Of a stretch of DNA of 14,625 bases, positions 1 to 7,306 are shown piece after piece. The stretch lies in contig JAULYZ010000029.1 of assembly GCA_032117595.1 (NCBI GenBank), forward strand, positions 1 through 14,625. Direction: 5' to 3'. The translations under genes were made by a program, and so were the position numbers. This DNA is from WLJO01 sp032117595. GTDB lineage: Bacteria; Actinomycetota; Acidimicrobiia; Acidimicrobiales; Ilumatobacteraceae. Positions within the stretch are counted from its first letter, which is position 1. Each line of letters starts with the position of its first letter. Under the pieces are notes generated by a model, which worked only from the letters and a program-made list of their open reading frames with translations, had not been told where the DNA came from and made no database searches.

Positions 1-382
1 GCCGAACACCGGCGTGGACGTGCTCTTCGGGATCGGCGGAACGCCCGAGGGCGTCACCGCAGCCGCTGCGCTGAAGTGCATGGGCGGCGAGATCCAGGGA
101 CGCCTCTGGCCGCGCAGCGAGGTCGAGCGGCAGGCCGCTCTCGATGCTGGCTACCAACTCGACCAGATCCTCACCACCGACGACCTCGTGCGCGGCGACA
201 ACTGCTTCTTCGCGGCCACCGGTGTCACCGATGGCGAGTTGCTCCAGGGCGTTCGCTTCGACGGCCGTGGCGCCACGACTCAGTCGCTCGTGATGCGCTC
301 CAAGTCGGGCACGGTTCGGCTCATCAATGCGCACCACCGCCTTGACAAGCTGCAGAACTTTGCCTCCGTCAACTATGCATGA
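1..382 (+). CDS. glpX: Fructose-1,6-bisphosphatase class II (GlpX), 3' part only
   Basis: This is the C-terminal part of a GlpX-type fructose-1,6-bisphosphatase, which hydrolyses fructose 1,6-bisphosphate to fructose 6-phosphate in the cytoplasm as a key step of gluconeogenesis. The frame is open from base 2 to the TGA at 380-382, so about 126 residues are visible of a family usually near 320-340. The visible part carries family-typical stretches: a GIGGTPEG loop, then KCMGGEIQGRLWPR, LTTDDLVRGDN, FFAATGVTDGELL, and the closing LVMRSKSGT and HRLDKL segments. A GTG at 14 could be called as a start, but the conserved frame continues upstream of it, so the true start lies before the window. No clear hairpin terminator follows. 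The assignment rests on recognition of these motifs and is firm. Confidence 0.95.
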   Translation, partial: PNTGVDVLFGIGGTPEGVTAAAALKCMGGEIQGRLWPRSEVERQAALDAGYQLDQILTTDDLVRGDNCFFAATGVTDGELLQGVRFDGRGATTQSLVMRSKSGTVRLINAHHRLDKLQNFASVNYA

Positions 383-527
383 CAGCACCCGGTATCACTG
401 AGCCAGCCGGTGACAGCCGTCCTGTAGGTCGTGAGTTGCGGTTCGGCCCCCGCACCGGCTGAGTAGGCTTGCGCGGTCGCTGCCTGCGGTGGAGCGGGCC
501 GATTGCCGACGTGGTGGGAGGATCAGG
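383..527. other. Intergenic region between glpX and the propeller gene
   Basis: These 145 bases hold the ribosome binding site of the downstream gene. A separated inverted repeat (agccggtg at 405-412, caccggct at 453-460) is present, but its 40-base gap makes a terminator unlikely. No clear promoter boxes are seen. Confidence 0.4.
516..521 (+). promoter_or_regulatory. Ribosome binding site of the propeller protein
   Basis: GGGAGG lies six bases before the ATG at 528 and decides the start. The open frame reaches back to 489, but that upstream ATG has no comparable site, and the signal peptide begins just after 528. Confidence 0.75.
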
Positions 528-3098
528 ATGAGGGCACGCAGATCGGTGGTCCCGTCGTGCACACCGAGGCACAGGCGCGGCGTGGCGGCTGCGTTCATTC
601 TGTTGCCCGCTGTCGCCCTGCTCCCGACCTCGGTGGGTTCCCGGGGCGCACACGCTGCCGCTCCCTCAAACCAGTTCCCCGAGACCGTACAGATCGGCAC
701 GACGGGCACGGACCGCGTGGCGGCGTCGGCTCCCGCCCCCGGGGGCACGTACCTCCTCGGCACCACATCCGGTGCACTGAGCCCCACCCCCGGCGAGGAA
801 CCCAAGGGTGGTGAGGACGTGTTCATCGCACGGATCGACAGCGCCGGCCAGCCGGTGTGGGCACGACTGCTCGGCACCGACGTCGACGAGACCGCTGGCT
901 CGATCACCGTGGCCCCCAATGGCGACGTCGTCGTCGTCGGCTCCACACGCGGTGCACTGGTCACTGCGAACCGGGGGGCGAACGACACCTTCGTTGCCCG
1001 CTACAGCTCATCGGGTACACGTCGGTGGGTGCGTCAGTTCGGTACGACCGGCGACGACGTCGCAACGTCGGTCATCGCCTTGGGCAACGGAGCCCTCTAC
1101 GTGGGCGGCTCCACCGATGGTCGACTGGGGCTCAAGCGCCTCGGCGGTACCGATGCGTTCGTGATGCGACTCGACGGAACCGGTCGTCTCCGTTGGGTCA
1201 ACCAGTTCGGCTCGAAGGCCAACGAGAACATTGCAGCGCTTGCCACCAACGCTGCCGGTCACGTCTACTTCGCAGGCACTACCGAGGGTCTGCTCCGGTA
1301 CGGACCCGGCTCGTACCCCGGCACCAAGGATCTGATGTTCGGCAGGGTGGCCGACGGTCGACGGTTGCTGTGGCTCCGTCAGCTCGGCACCAGCGGGGAG
1401 GAGACGGCAACGGCCATCGCTCTCGATACTGCGGGTGCAGCCATCGTGCTCGGCACCACCACCGGCTCACTCGGGGCCCCGAATCGCGGCGACACCGATG
1501 TGTACCTTGCTCGGGTCAACGTCCGCGGCTATCGCCTTGCGCAGACTCAGTTCGGGACTCCCGAGCGCGACTGGGCGACCGGCCTGGCGCTCTCGCCCAC
1601 CGGAGATGTCTATGTCGCCGGAACCACCTTCGGGTCGCTGAACGAGGCCAACGCCGGTGGCGGCGGTGACGTGTTCGTCGCCCGACTCGACCGCAACGTG
1701 CGCCGCAAGTGGGTTCACCAGTTCGGCACCACCACCATGGACGAGGCGAACACCGTCAGCGTGCGAGCCGACGGCACCGTCGTAGCAGGCGGCTACACCA
1801 ACGAGGGCATCGGCATCGGCTCCTACGCCGGTGGTGTCGACGGATTCGTCAGCATCTTCCCGGCAGCCCGCAACCCGATCTGGGTGCACCAGATCGGGAG
1901 CGACACCGACGATGCCGGCCTTGCGGTGAGTGCAGGCCCGAGCGGCGCCGCCTACTTCGGTGGTTCGGCCTTCGGGGCGGCGGTGGTCTACGGCTACGAC
2001 GCTTCGGGTGCCCGGCGTTGGACCCAGACCTTCGATGGACCCAACCCCGATGCGGTGAACGGGCTCGCAACACTCTCGAACGGCGACGTGGTGGTGGTCG
2101 GCCGCACCGAGAACTGGCTCGGGTTGCGCGTCGACGGCCTGCCCTCAACTTCCCTCGGACAGGGTGACGCGTTCATCGCAGTCCTGACGTTCCAGGGCGG
2201 CGTGCGCTGGATCCAGCAGTTCGGTACGCGCGCCGACGATGCCGCCCTCTCCGTCGCCGTCGGCCCCAACGACGAGATCTACGTCGCTGGCTCCACCGCA
2301 GGCAGCCTGAGCACTGCCGTTGCAGAGACAAACCCGAGCGACCGGCTCGACGCATTCCTCGCCCGGTACGACCGCACGGGTGAACGTATCTGGTTGCACC
2401 AGTTCGGGTCCGTCGAAGAGGACTACATCGCCTCGGTCTCGGTTGCTGCGGACAGCACCGTCTATGTCGGGGGCTCCTCCTTCGGCACGGTGAGCCCCAT
2501 CCCCGAAGAGATCAGCCGCGACGGCTTCGACGGGTTCGTCGCCCGCTACGACAACGCCGGCACCCGTCAGTGGATCCATCAGTTCGGCACCGAGTCGGGC
2601 GACGTGGTTCGGTCCGTGACGGCGAATCCGCTCGGTGGTGTTTCGTTCGTGGGCGGGAGCGGTGGACCACTCGGTATCGCCGAGCCGTACGGCGGGGGCG
2701 ACATGATCGCCGGCCACTTCGCCGCTGACGGGACGCTCGCCTGGCTGGAGCAGTTCGGAACGCTCTACGACGACATCGCGCACGGCGTGACCGCTCTGTC
2801 GAACGGCGATCTGGTGGTGGTCGGTCAGACCGGTGGGTCGTTCTTCGGTGCGACCTCGGGCTTCGACGACGCCTTCGCAGTCCGTCTCTCGCCGAGCGGG
2901 CAGGTGCTCGGCGGTGAGCAGTTCGGGCGCACCGGCAGCGAAGGGTTCCTCGGTGTGGCCACACGAGCAGGCCGCGTGTTCGCCGTCGGGAACACCACCG
3001 GCTCGCTCAACGAGGCGAACCTCGCCACCCCGGAAACACTGGGGAGCAACGACATCGTCGTCGCTCGCCTCATTCCGAGCGCTGCACCCCCGCCCTGA
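528..3098 (+). CDS. Secreted 14-repeat beta-propeller protein (SBBP-type)
   Basis: This is a predicted exported protein of 856 residues. Residues 1-45 form a signal peptide: an Arg-rich start (MRARRS), a hydrophobic core around AAAFILLPAVALLP and a likely cleavage near AHA-AAP. The rest consists of 14 successive repeats of about 52-60 residues. Each carries a core of the form W(V/L/I)-x-QFGT-x(3)-D(D/E), followed by a stretch like VSVAADSTVYVGGSTxGSL and a closing strand like FVARYD. This matches SBBP-type beta-propeller repeats. Fourteen blades would make two seven-bladed propellers. The last repeat is followed only by a short PSAAPPP tail; no membrane anchor, LPXTG motif, catalytic domain or sorting domain is visible. 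The protein is therefore probably released or loosely wall-associated. A binding or adhesion role is inference; no ligand can be read from the sequence. It stands alone and converges on the SnoaL-like gene 46 bases downstream. Confidence 0.88.
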   Translation: MRARRSVVPSCTPRHRRGVAAAFILLPAVALLPTSVGSRGAHAAAPSNQFPETVQIGTTGTDRVAASAPAPGGTYLLGTTSGALSPTPGEEPKGGEDVFIARIDSAGQPVWARLLGTDVDETAGSITVAPNGDVVVVGSTRGALVTANRGANDTFVARYSSSGTRRWVRQFGTTGDDVATSVIALGNGALYVGGSTDGRLGLKRLGGTDAFVMRLDGTGRLRWVNQFGSKANENIAALATNAAGHVYFAGTTEGLLRYGPGSYPGTKDLMFGRVADGRRLLWLRQLGTSGEETATAIALDTAGAAIVLGTTTGSLGAPNRGDTDVYLARVNVRGYRLAQTQFGTPERDWATGLALSPTGDVYVAGTTFGSLNEANAGGGGDVFVARLDRNVRRKWVHQFGTTTMDEANTVSVRADGTVVAGGYTNEGIGIGSYAGGVDGFVSIFPAARNPIWVHQIGSDTDDAGLAVSAGPSGAAYFGGSAFGAAVVYGYDASGARRWTQTFDGPNPDAVNGLATLSNGDVVVVGRTENWLGLRVDGLPSTSLGQGDAFIAVLTFQGGVRWIQQFGTRADDAALSVAVGPNDEIYVAGSTAGSLSTAVAETNPSDRLDAFLARYDRTGERIWLHQFGSVEEDYIASVSVAADSTVYVGGSSFGTVSPIPEEISRDGFDGFVARYDNAGTRQWIHQFGTESGDVVRSVTANPLGGVSFVGGSGGPLGIAEPYGGGDMIAGHFAADGTLAWLEQFGTLYDDIAHGVTALSNGDLVVVGQTGGSFFGATSGFDDAFAVRLSPSGQVLGGEQFGRTGSEGFLGVATRAGRVFAVGNTTGSLNEANLATPETLGSNDIVVARLIPSAAPPP

Positions 3099-3144
3099 CG
3101 CCCACGGTTGCATCGCGCATCGTCCACCGGGAAACAATGACGCG

Positions 3145-3642
3145 TCAGGGGCCGACCGGACGCCCTGCACTCGGTCGGTCGAAGGAACCCTGGCGGAAGC
3201 GGTCGCTGCCGATCGGCATGGCGTTGATCGGACCCGAGGTCGTGCCCTCGTGCACACAGACGCGATGAGCGATCCGCCACTCACCATCTCGTTTCTCGTA
3301 CCGGTCGAGGTAGCGGCCGAACCACGTATCCATCACCGGTTCGTCGGCGCGGAACAGATGGGTCACGTTGTAACTCTCCCCACGGGCGTTGTTCGCATCG
3401 TCGAGCTCGACGTTGTGGTTGTAGACGCATTGCATCGTGGAGCGCCACCGGAGGTGGCTCACCATGCAGTGATCGACGAACTCCCAGGCGTTGCCGACGA
3501 ACACACCGTGGTCGTCGACAGCGTCGGGCCAGTAGGCCGACTTCATGCACTCGGCATCCAATCGGTCCACGCCGCGCGAGTACCGCTTTGCCACGTTCTC
3601 GATCGCCTGGATGTCGGCGATCTGTTCAGGTGTGAAGGCCAT
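3145..3642 (-). CDS. SnoaL/NTF2-like family protein
   Basis: This is a 165-residue protein with the layout of the SnoaL-like/NTF2-like alpha+beta barrel, a fold used by small polyketide cyclases, dehydratases, isomerases and ring-hydroxylating dioxygenase beta subunits. Residues 1-60 hold the opening helices, including AIENVAKRYSRGVDRLD and WPDAVDD. The strands follow, with YNHNVEL, GESYNVTHLFR and WFGRYLDRYEKRDGEWRIAHR. The Tyr/Arg/Asp cluster near residues 21-29 and the central His residues are where this family usually places its active site. The ATG at 3642 is preferred; a GTG nine bases upstream is possible. Neither has a strong ribosome binding site. It is the convergent neighbour of the propeller gene and lies 32 bases beyond the end of the lipoprotein operon on the same strand, so it could be its last member. 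The substrate is unknown. Confidence 0.8.
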   Translation of the reverse strand: MAFTPEQIADIQAIENVAKRYSRGVDRLDAECMKSAYWPDAVDDHGVFVGNAWEFVDHCMVSHLRWRSTMQCVYNHNVELDDANNARGESYNVTHLFRADEPVMDTWFGRYLDRYEKRDGEWRIAHRVCVHEGTTSGPINAMPIGSDRFRQGSFDRPSAGRPVGP

Positions 3643-3674
3643 GAGCCGCACACTACGCGGCGTGCCCCCAGCCG

Positions 3675-4385
3675 TCAGAGAGGTGCCACAACCTCGCTCG
3701 GGTCGCGGACCTCGCTGAAGATCGTGGTGGCCGAGGCCGTGCGCTCGCCGACGACGGTGTTGTAGGTGACCTGATCGAGTCGACCGTCCACGATCGTGAC
3801 CGTGAGCGTGGACGTTCCGCCGCCGCTGAGACCGAGCGCACCATTGTCGACCTCCACAGCGAGGACTTGGACCCCTTCGGTCTCCGGGCCAAAGGACACT
3901 GCCCTCGGAGCGCCGAGCGCCTCGATGGGATCCGACGTTGCCGGTGGCGCATCGAGCTCAGCCCAGTCGCCATTCTCCGGCTTGGCCCACGCGCTGTCGC
4001 CGGTGACGAGGTACGACACGGTCCCGCCCTCGGCGGTGAGCTCGAGGCGGGCGCCCTCGCCCACCCGATCGCCCTCAGCGGTCAGCACCTGCTCGTCGCC
4101 CACGCGCACGGTGGTGACGAAGTGATAGGTGACCCCAAGGGTGCCGAGGGCGTCGGAGAGCTGCACCGCAGCATCGGCACTGCCGGCCGCAGTGGAGCCA
4201 GGGGTGCCCGAGGAGTCAGCGGTTCCGGAAGCCGTTGTGGCGGGGGCGCCCGAATCATCGGACCCCGAACTGCAGGCGGCCAGACCGGCGCCGAGCACCG
4301 CAACGGCCATCACCGTTGCGCAGACTGCAGCCACCGAGAAGCGCTCGCGCAACGCACGGTGAGGGAGCAGACCTGCCTCAGTCAT
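3675..4385 (-). CDS. Predicted lipoprotein, possibly LppX/LprG-like fold
   Basis: This is a 236-residue lipoprotein. Residues 1-37 form a lipoprotein signal peptide with Arg residues at 10, 13 and 15, a hydrophobic stretch and a lipobox LAAC with the acylated Cys at 38. A Ser/Thr/Ala/Gly-rich linker follows to about residue 70. The mature domain alternates predicted beta strands (VTYHFVTTVRV, ARLELTAEGG, TVSYLVTGDSAWAKP, STLTVTIVDGRLDQVTYN), reminiscent of the LppX/LprG/LolA-like half-barrel lipoproteins of Actinobacteria, which carry lipids or interact with the envelope. That family call is inference from strand pattern and size. The ATG at 4385 overlaps the TGA of the preceding gene within ATGACTGA, giving an 8-base overlap and suggesting translational coupling. 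The open frame continues upstream through the neighbour's repeat tail, but that Thr/Ala-rich reading is a shadow. Confidence 0.82.
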   Translation of the reverse strand: MTEAGLLPHRALRERFSVAAVCATVMAVAVLGAGLAACSSGSDDSGAPATTASGTADSSGTPGSTAAGSADAAVQLSDALGTLGVTYHFVTTVRVGDEQVLTAEGDRVGEGARLELTAEGGTVSYLVTGDSAWAKPENGDWAELDAPPATSDPIEALGAPRAVSFGPETEGVQVLAVEVDNGALGLSGGGTSTLTVTIVDGRLDQVTYNTVVGERTASATTIFSEVRDPSEVVAPL

Positions 4386-5562
4386 CGGTGCTCTCGCGCT
4401 CGGGGCTGCGGTCGTCGCGACCGTTGCCACCGCTGTCGTTGCTGTCGTTGCTGTCGTTGCTGTCGTTGTCGTCGCGACCGTTGCCACCGCCATTGTCATC
4501 GCGGCCGTTGCCACCGCCGTTGTCATCGCGGCCGTTGCCACCGCCGTTGTTGTCGTCGTCGTTGCCGTTACCACGGGGCCCCGTGGTGGAGACACCGGTG
4601 TTCACACCCGGACGAGCGTCGCAGGAGAAGCGCTCCACGACCTCGAGGGTGATCAGCCCATCGGTGAGCACGCTGTGCAAGCGCACCCGCTGCCACTTCA
4701 GGAAGCGGACGTCCACGTGATGCTCGCCACCGCGAATCGACTCCGGAGCGGGCGTTGCGGTCACACCGGTGATGGTGCCGTCGAGATTGAGCGTGTAGTT
4801 GATCGAGGCGGCGGTGCCGTTGCAGAGCGTTCCGCTCCACGTCTTGGGCCCAGCGATGTCGGCAGCAGGAACCGCGAGCGCACGGAGTCGCCCGAGGGTG
4901 ATCTTCAAGGAGGCCTCGGTCTGCGTGATGCCCTCCTCGGTCTCGGTCTCCAGCTCGGCCTTGATGCTCAGCGTGCGGCGCTGCGAACCGCTCGTGAACT
5001 GCACCTGCACCTTCGCCTCCTGCTCGGTGGCGTCCTGGGAGGTCTCGAGCGCTCCGATCTGGGCGGTGGGGTCACTCGACACCACATCGGTGATGGTGGG
5101 TGCTCCCTCGGCAGTGGCGCCGACGACATAGTCCACGGTCGTCGCCGTGCCGGTACCGAAGACGTCGCCCGACCAACGGCCCGCTCCGCTGATGTCGGCG
5201 AGGGCGCCGGCGCGCACGGTCAGGCTCTGGCGACCTTCCTTGTTGCGCACCACGATCTCGGCGGTGCCCGCGGTGTTCTGGAACTCCACGCGGTTCGGAC
5301 GGAGGTCGGTTGCGGTGAACGAATCAGCCGGGTTCACCGCCACGTTGGTGAGCGTGCCGGTTGCATCGGTGGTGAGATCGAGGGTGAGGGGGACGCCAAA
5401 GAGCGGCACCGTCACCGAGTTGGTGCCCGCAGTCGCCTGCGGGGCGCCGAGGGCTGACACCGGACTCGCCAGTGCCAGCGGCGTCGCCGTTGCGGCGGCT
5501 GCAATCGCGATCCAACCCATCCGTCGGAATCGAAGGCCGCTCGTCGTCATTCGCTGCTTCAT
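4378..5562 (-). CDS. Secreted duplicated-domain protein with Asn/Asp/Gly repeat tail
   Basis: I do not recognise a named family for this 394-residue exported protein. Residues 1-37 form a signal peptide with basic residues at 3, 4, 11, 13 and 14, then an Ala-rich core ending near SPVSA. Two related halves follow. Residues 122-148 (ADISG, RWSG, GTAT, VDY) match residues 234-262 (ADIAG, TWSG, GTAA, INY), so the core is an internal duplication of a beta-rich domain. Cys247 and Cys314 are the only Cys in the mature part and could form a disulfide. Residues 329-394 are a low-complexity acidic tail built of NGGGNGRDD and NDS units, ending in a stretch rich in Glu, Arg, Ser and Asp. Such Asp/Asn tails often bind Ca2+ or act as flexible linkers, but that role is inferred here. 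The ATG at 5562 is chosen because the signal peptide begins there; upstream frame to 5835 looks non-coding. The next gene overlaps its end. Confidence 0.82.
   Translation of the reverse strand: MKQRMTTSGLRFRRMGWIAIAAAATATPLALASPVSALGAPQATAGTNSVTVPLFGVPLTLDLTTDATGTLTNVAVNPADSFTATDLRPNRVEFQNTAGTAEIVVRNKEGRQSLTVRAGALADISGAGRWSGDVFGTGTATTVDYVVGATAEGAPTITDVVSSDPTAQIGALETSQDATEQEAKVQVQFTSGSQRRTLSIKAELETETEEGITQTEASLKITLGRLRALAVPAADIAGPKTWSGTLCNGTAASINYTLNLDGTITGVTATPAPESIRGGEHHVDVRFLKWQRVRLHSVLTDGLITLEVVERFSCDARPGVNTGVSTTGPRGNGNDDDNNGGGNGRDDNGGGNGRDDNGGGNGRDDNDSNDSNDSNDSGGNGRDDRSPERESTDD
4432..4467 (-). repeat. Four tandem 9-base units encoding NDS
   Basis: Four consecutive copies of gctgtcgtt (plus strand) encode the tripeptide Asn-Asp-Ser four times in the tail of the secreted duplicated-domain protein. 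The copies are identical, which indicates recent slippage-type expansion. Confidence 0.9.
4468..4548 (-). repeat. Three tandem 27-base units encoding NGGGNGRDD-type repeats
   Basis: Units lie at 4468-4494, 4495-4521 and 4522-4548. The last two are identical and the first differs at a few bases. They encode nine-residue Gly/Asn/Arg/Asp units in the C-terminal tail. The array keeps the reading frame, so copy number could vary without disrupting the protein. Confidence 0.88.
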
Positions 5563-5910
5563 CGGTACTCGCTCTTTCTCCCCGACGTGCGGGGCTCTTG
5601 CCACCTCGACGATGCGAGGCGCTGTGCTCGGTGTCCACCCGGCTGTGGTGAGTGTGCCACTCTCCGTAGTCCGACAGCGACACGACGGACCCAGAAAGTC
5701 GGTTTGGCGAACAAGAAGGGACGGTTGTCCCGGGACCCCGGTCCCGGCGTGGCGGGGCGGGTCATTGGTCGCCAGGACTCGTGGGGTCGACGCCGAGGAG
5801 ACGCCGAGGCAGGGCCCGACCGGCGCTTCGGTCATCGGGCGAGCGTGGCGTAACGTCGTGCGAAGGCGCTACCGGGGGGTTGCGTCGACTGAGTGACGAG
5901 AGGCATCACG
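5563..5910. promoter_or_regulatory. Divergent intergenic region with one hairpin-like palindrome
   Basis: This 348-base spacer between the secreted protein (minus) and the Rieske oxygenase (plus) must hold both promoters, yet no convincing -35/-10 pair can be read. An inverted repeat at 5730-5747 has 8-base arms (CCGGGACC and GGTCCCGG) separated by two bases. This is too tight for a good terminator loop and could be a protein-binding site. No gene is seen here. Confidence 0.4.
5898..5903 (+). promoter_or_regulatory. Ribosome binding site of the Rieske oxygenase
   Basis: GAGAGG lies seven bases before the ATG at 5911 and supports that start over the in-frame GTG at 5893. Confidence 0.6.
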
Positions 5911-7296
5911 ATGACCGACACGCATGCTGCACCGGGCACGGCCCGCGAGATCGGGCCCTCACTCCGTGAGCAACTGCTCGCCGACCCAACCCCGCCGCCA
6001 GCACCATTGCTCGAGGAGAGTTACGAGTTCCTCGGCGACGACGACATCCCGTACTCGGTGTACACCTCCGAGGAGTACGCACTCCGTGAGGCGCACGATC
6101 TCTGGGGCAAGGTGTGGCAGTGGGCGTGCCACGTCGACCACATTCCCTCGGCCGGCCGTTACTACGTGTACGACGTCGCCGGGCACTCGGCCATCATCCT
6201 TCGTACCGAGACCGGCGAGATCAAGGCGTATGCCAATGCGTGCATGCACCGCGGGACCCAGTTGAAGCAGCCGGGTACTTGCGGAAAGGCAACGAATCTT
6301 CGTTGCCCGTTCCACGGATGGACCTGGGCCCTCGACGGCTCGTTCATCGAGCTCCCGCAGCGCTGGGACTTCCCGCAAGTGACCGACGAGTCGCACCGCC
6401 TCGTCGAGCTTCCTGTGGATGTGTGGCAGGGGTTCGTGTTCGTCAACTTCGACCGCAACGCCGGACCGCTGCTCGACTACCTCGGCGTGCTCCCCCGCCA
6501 CTGGGCCGAGTGGGGCCTCGAAGGTCGCTACATCGAGACCCACGTTCGTAAGCGACTTCCGTGCAACTGGAAGGCTGCGGCCGAGGCGTTCCTCGAGGCG
6601 TACCACGTGCGCGAGACCCACGCCACCGGCAAACTCGGCGACGAGGTGGTCACGCAGTACGACGTATTTGCGCCGAACGTGAGCCGCTTCATCCACACGA
6701 CGGGCCTCAACTCGCCGCTGCGCAACCCACAGCTCACCGAGGACGAACTGTGGGACCGGGCCACACAACGTCGCGGTTTCGGCGACGTTCCCCCGCTCCC
6801 GAAGGGGATGCGTGCGCGCGACATGATGGCCAAGGTCGCGCAGGAGAGCTACAGCCAGCAGTACGGGCACGACTTCACCAACCTGAGCCAGTCGATCACG
6901 CTCGACTCGATCGAGTACTTCTTGTTCCCGAACATGTTCTTGTTCCCGGGCCTCACGCTGCCGATGATCTACCGATTCCGGCCCGACCCGGACTCACCGG
7001 ACTTCAGCTACTTCGACCTGCTGATGATGCGGCCCCGCCACGCCGACGGGCGCCCCACTCCCCCGCCGCCCGATGTGATCGAGCTCGACATCGACGACAG
7101 TTACTCGATCGCCGAGGGGCTCGGCGCGCTCGGCCGCGTGTACGACCAAGACACGGCGAACATGGCAGCCCAGACGCGGGGCTTCCGGTCGAGCGTGAAG
7201 CGGGGCCAGACGCTGGGCAACTACCAGGAGATCCGCGCACGCCATCTGCAGCGGCGCGTACGCGACTACTGCGGTGGCACCTGGCCGACCGACTGA
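5911..7296 (+). CDS. Rieske [2Fe-2S] aromatic-ring-hydroxylating-type oxygenase, alpha subunit
   Basis: This is a 461-residue Rieske non-heme iron oxygenase catalytic subunit, a normal length for the family. The Rieske cluster ligands are plain: Cys111 and His113 in CMHRG, and Cys132 and His135 in CPFHGW. The catalytic domain begins with NWKAAAEAFLEAYHVRETH, which gives the iron ligands His232 and His237. The third carboxylate ligand is probably the Asp of the VYDQDTANM segment near residue 414. The N-terminal EFLGDDDIPYSVYTSEEYALREAHDLWGK-type lead-in is usual for alpha subunits that hydroxylate or demethylate aromatic, terpenoid or amine substrates. No beta subunit, ferredoxin or reductase gene is nearby, so it is either a homo-oligomeric enzyme or borrows its electron donors from elsewhere. 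The substrate cannot be told. It converges on the esterase gene with 10 bases between the stop codons. Confidence 0.93.
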   Translation: MTDTHAAPGTAREIGPSLREQLLADPTPPPAPLLEESYEFLGDDDIPYSVYTSEEYALREAHDLWGKVWQWACHVDHIPSAGRYYVYDVAGHSAIILRTETGEIKAYANACMHRGTQLKQPGTCGKATNLRCPFHGWTWALDGSFIELPQRWDFPQVTDESHRLVELPVDVWQGFVFVNFDRNAGPLLDYLGVLPRHWAEWGLEGRYIETHVRKRLPCNWKAAAEAFLEAYHVRETHATGKLGDEVVTQYDVFAPNVSRFIHTTGLNSPLRNPQLTEDELWDRATQRRGFGDVPPLPKGMRARDMMAKVAQESYSQQYGHDFTNLSQSITLDSIEYFLFPNMFLFPGLTLPMIYRFRPDPDSPDFSYFDLLMMRPRHADGRPTPPPPDVIELDIDDSYSIAEGLGALGRVYDQDTANMAAQTRGFRSSVKRGQTLGNYQEIRARHLQRRVRDYCGGTWPTD

Positions 7297-7306
7297 TGCG
7301 GCGTCG

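Noticed and set aside
405..460. Inverted repeat as a terminator for glpX
   Set aside because: The arms are only 8 bases, the gap is 40 bases and no T-run follows.
3138..3147. Palindrome TGACGCGTCA between convergent genes
   Set aside because: Ten bases overlapping a stop codon is easily reached by chance in high-GC DNA; no loop and no T-run.
2145..3287. 380-residue open frame on the minus strand
   Set aside because: It is antisense to the propeller gene, whose repeats, signal peptide and ribosome binding site are convincing; long antisense frames are common at this GC content.
4432..4548. Short regular repeats that could suggest a CRISPR array
   Set aside because: The units are contiguous without spacers, are multiples of three bases and encode a protein tail.
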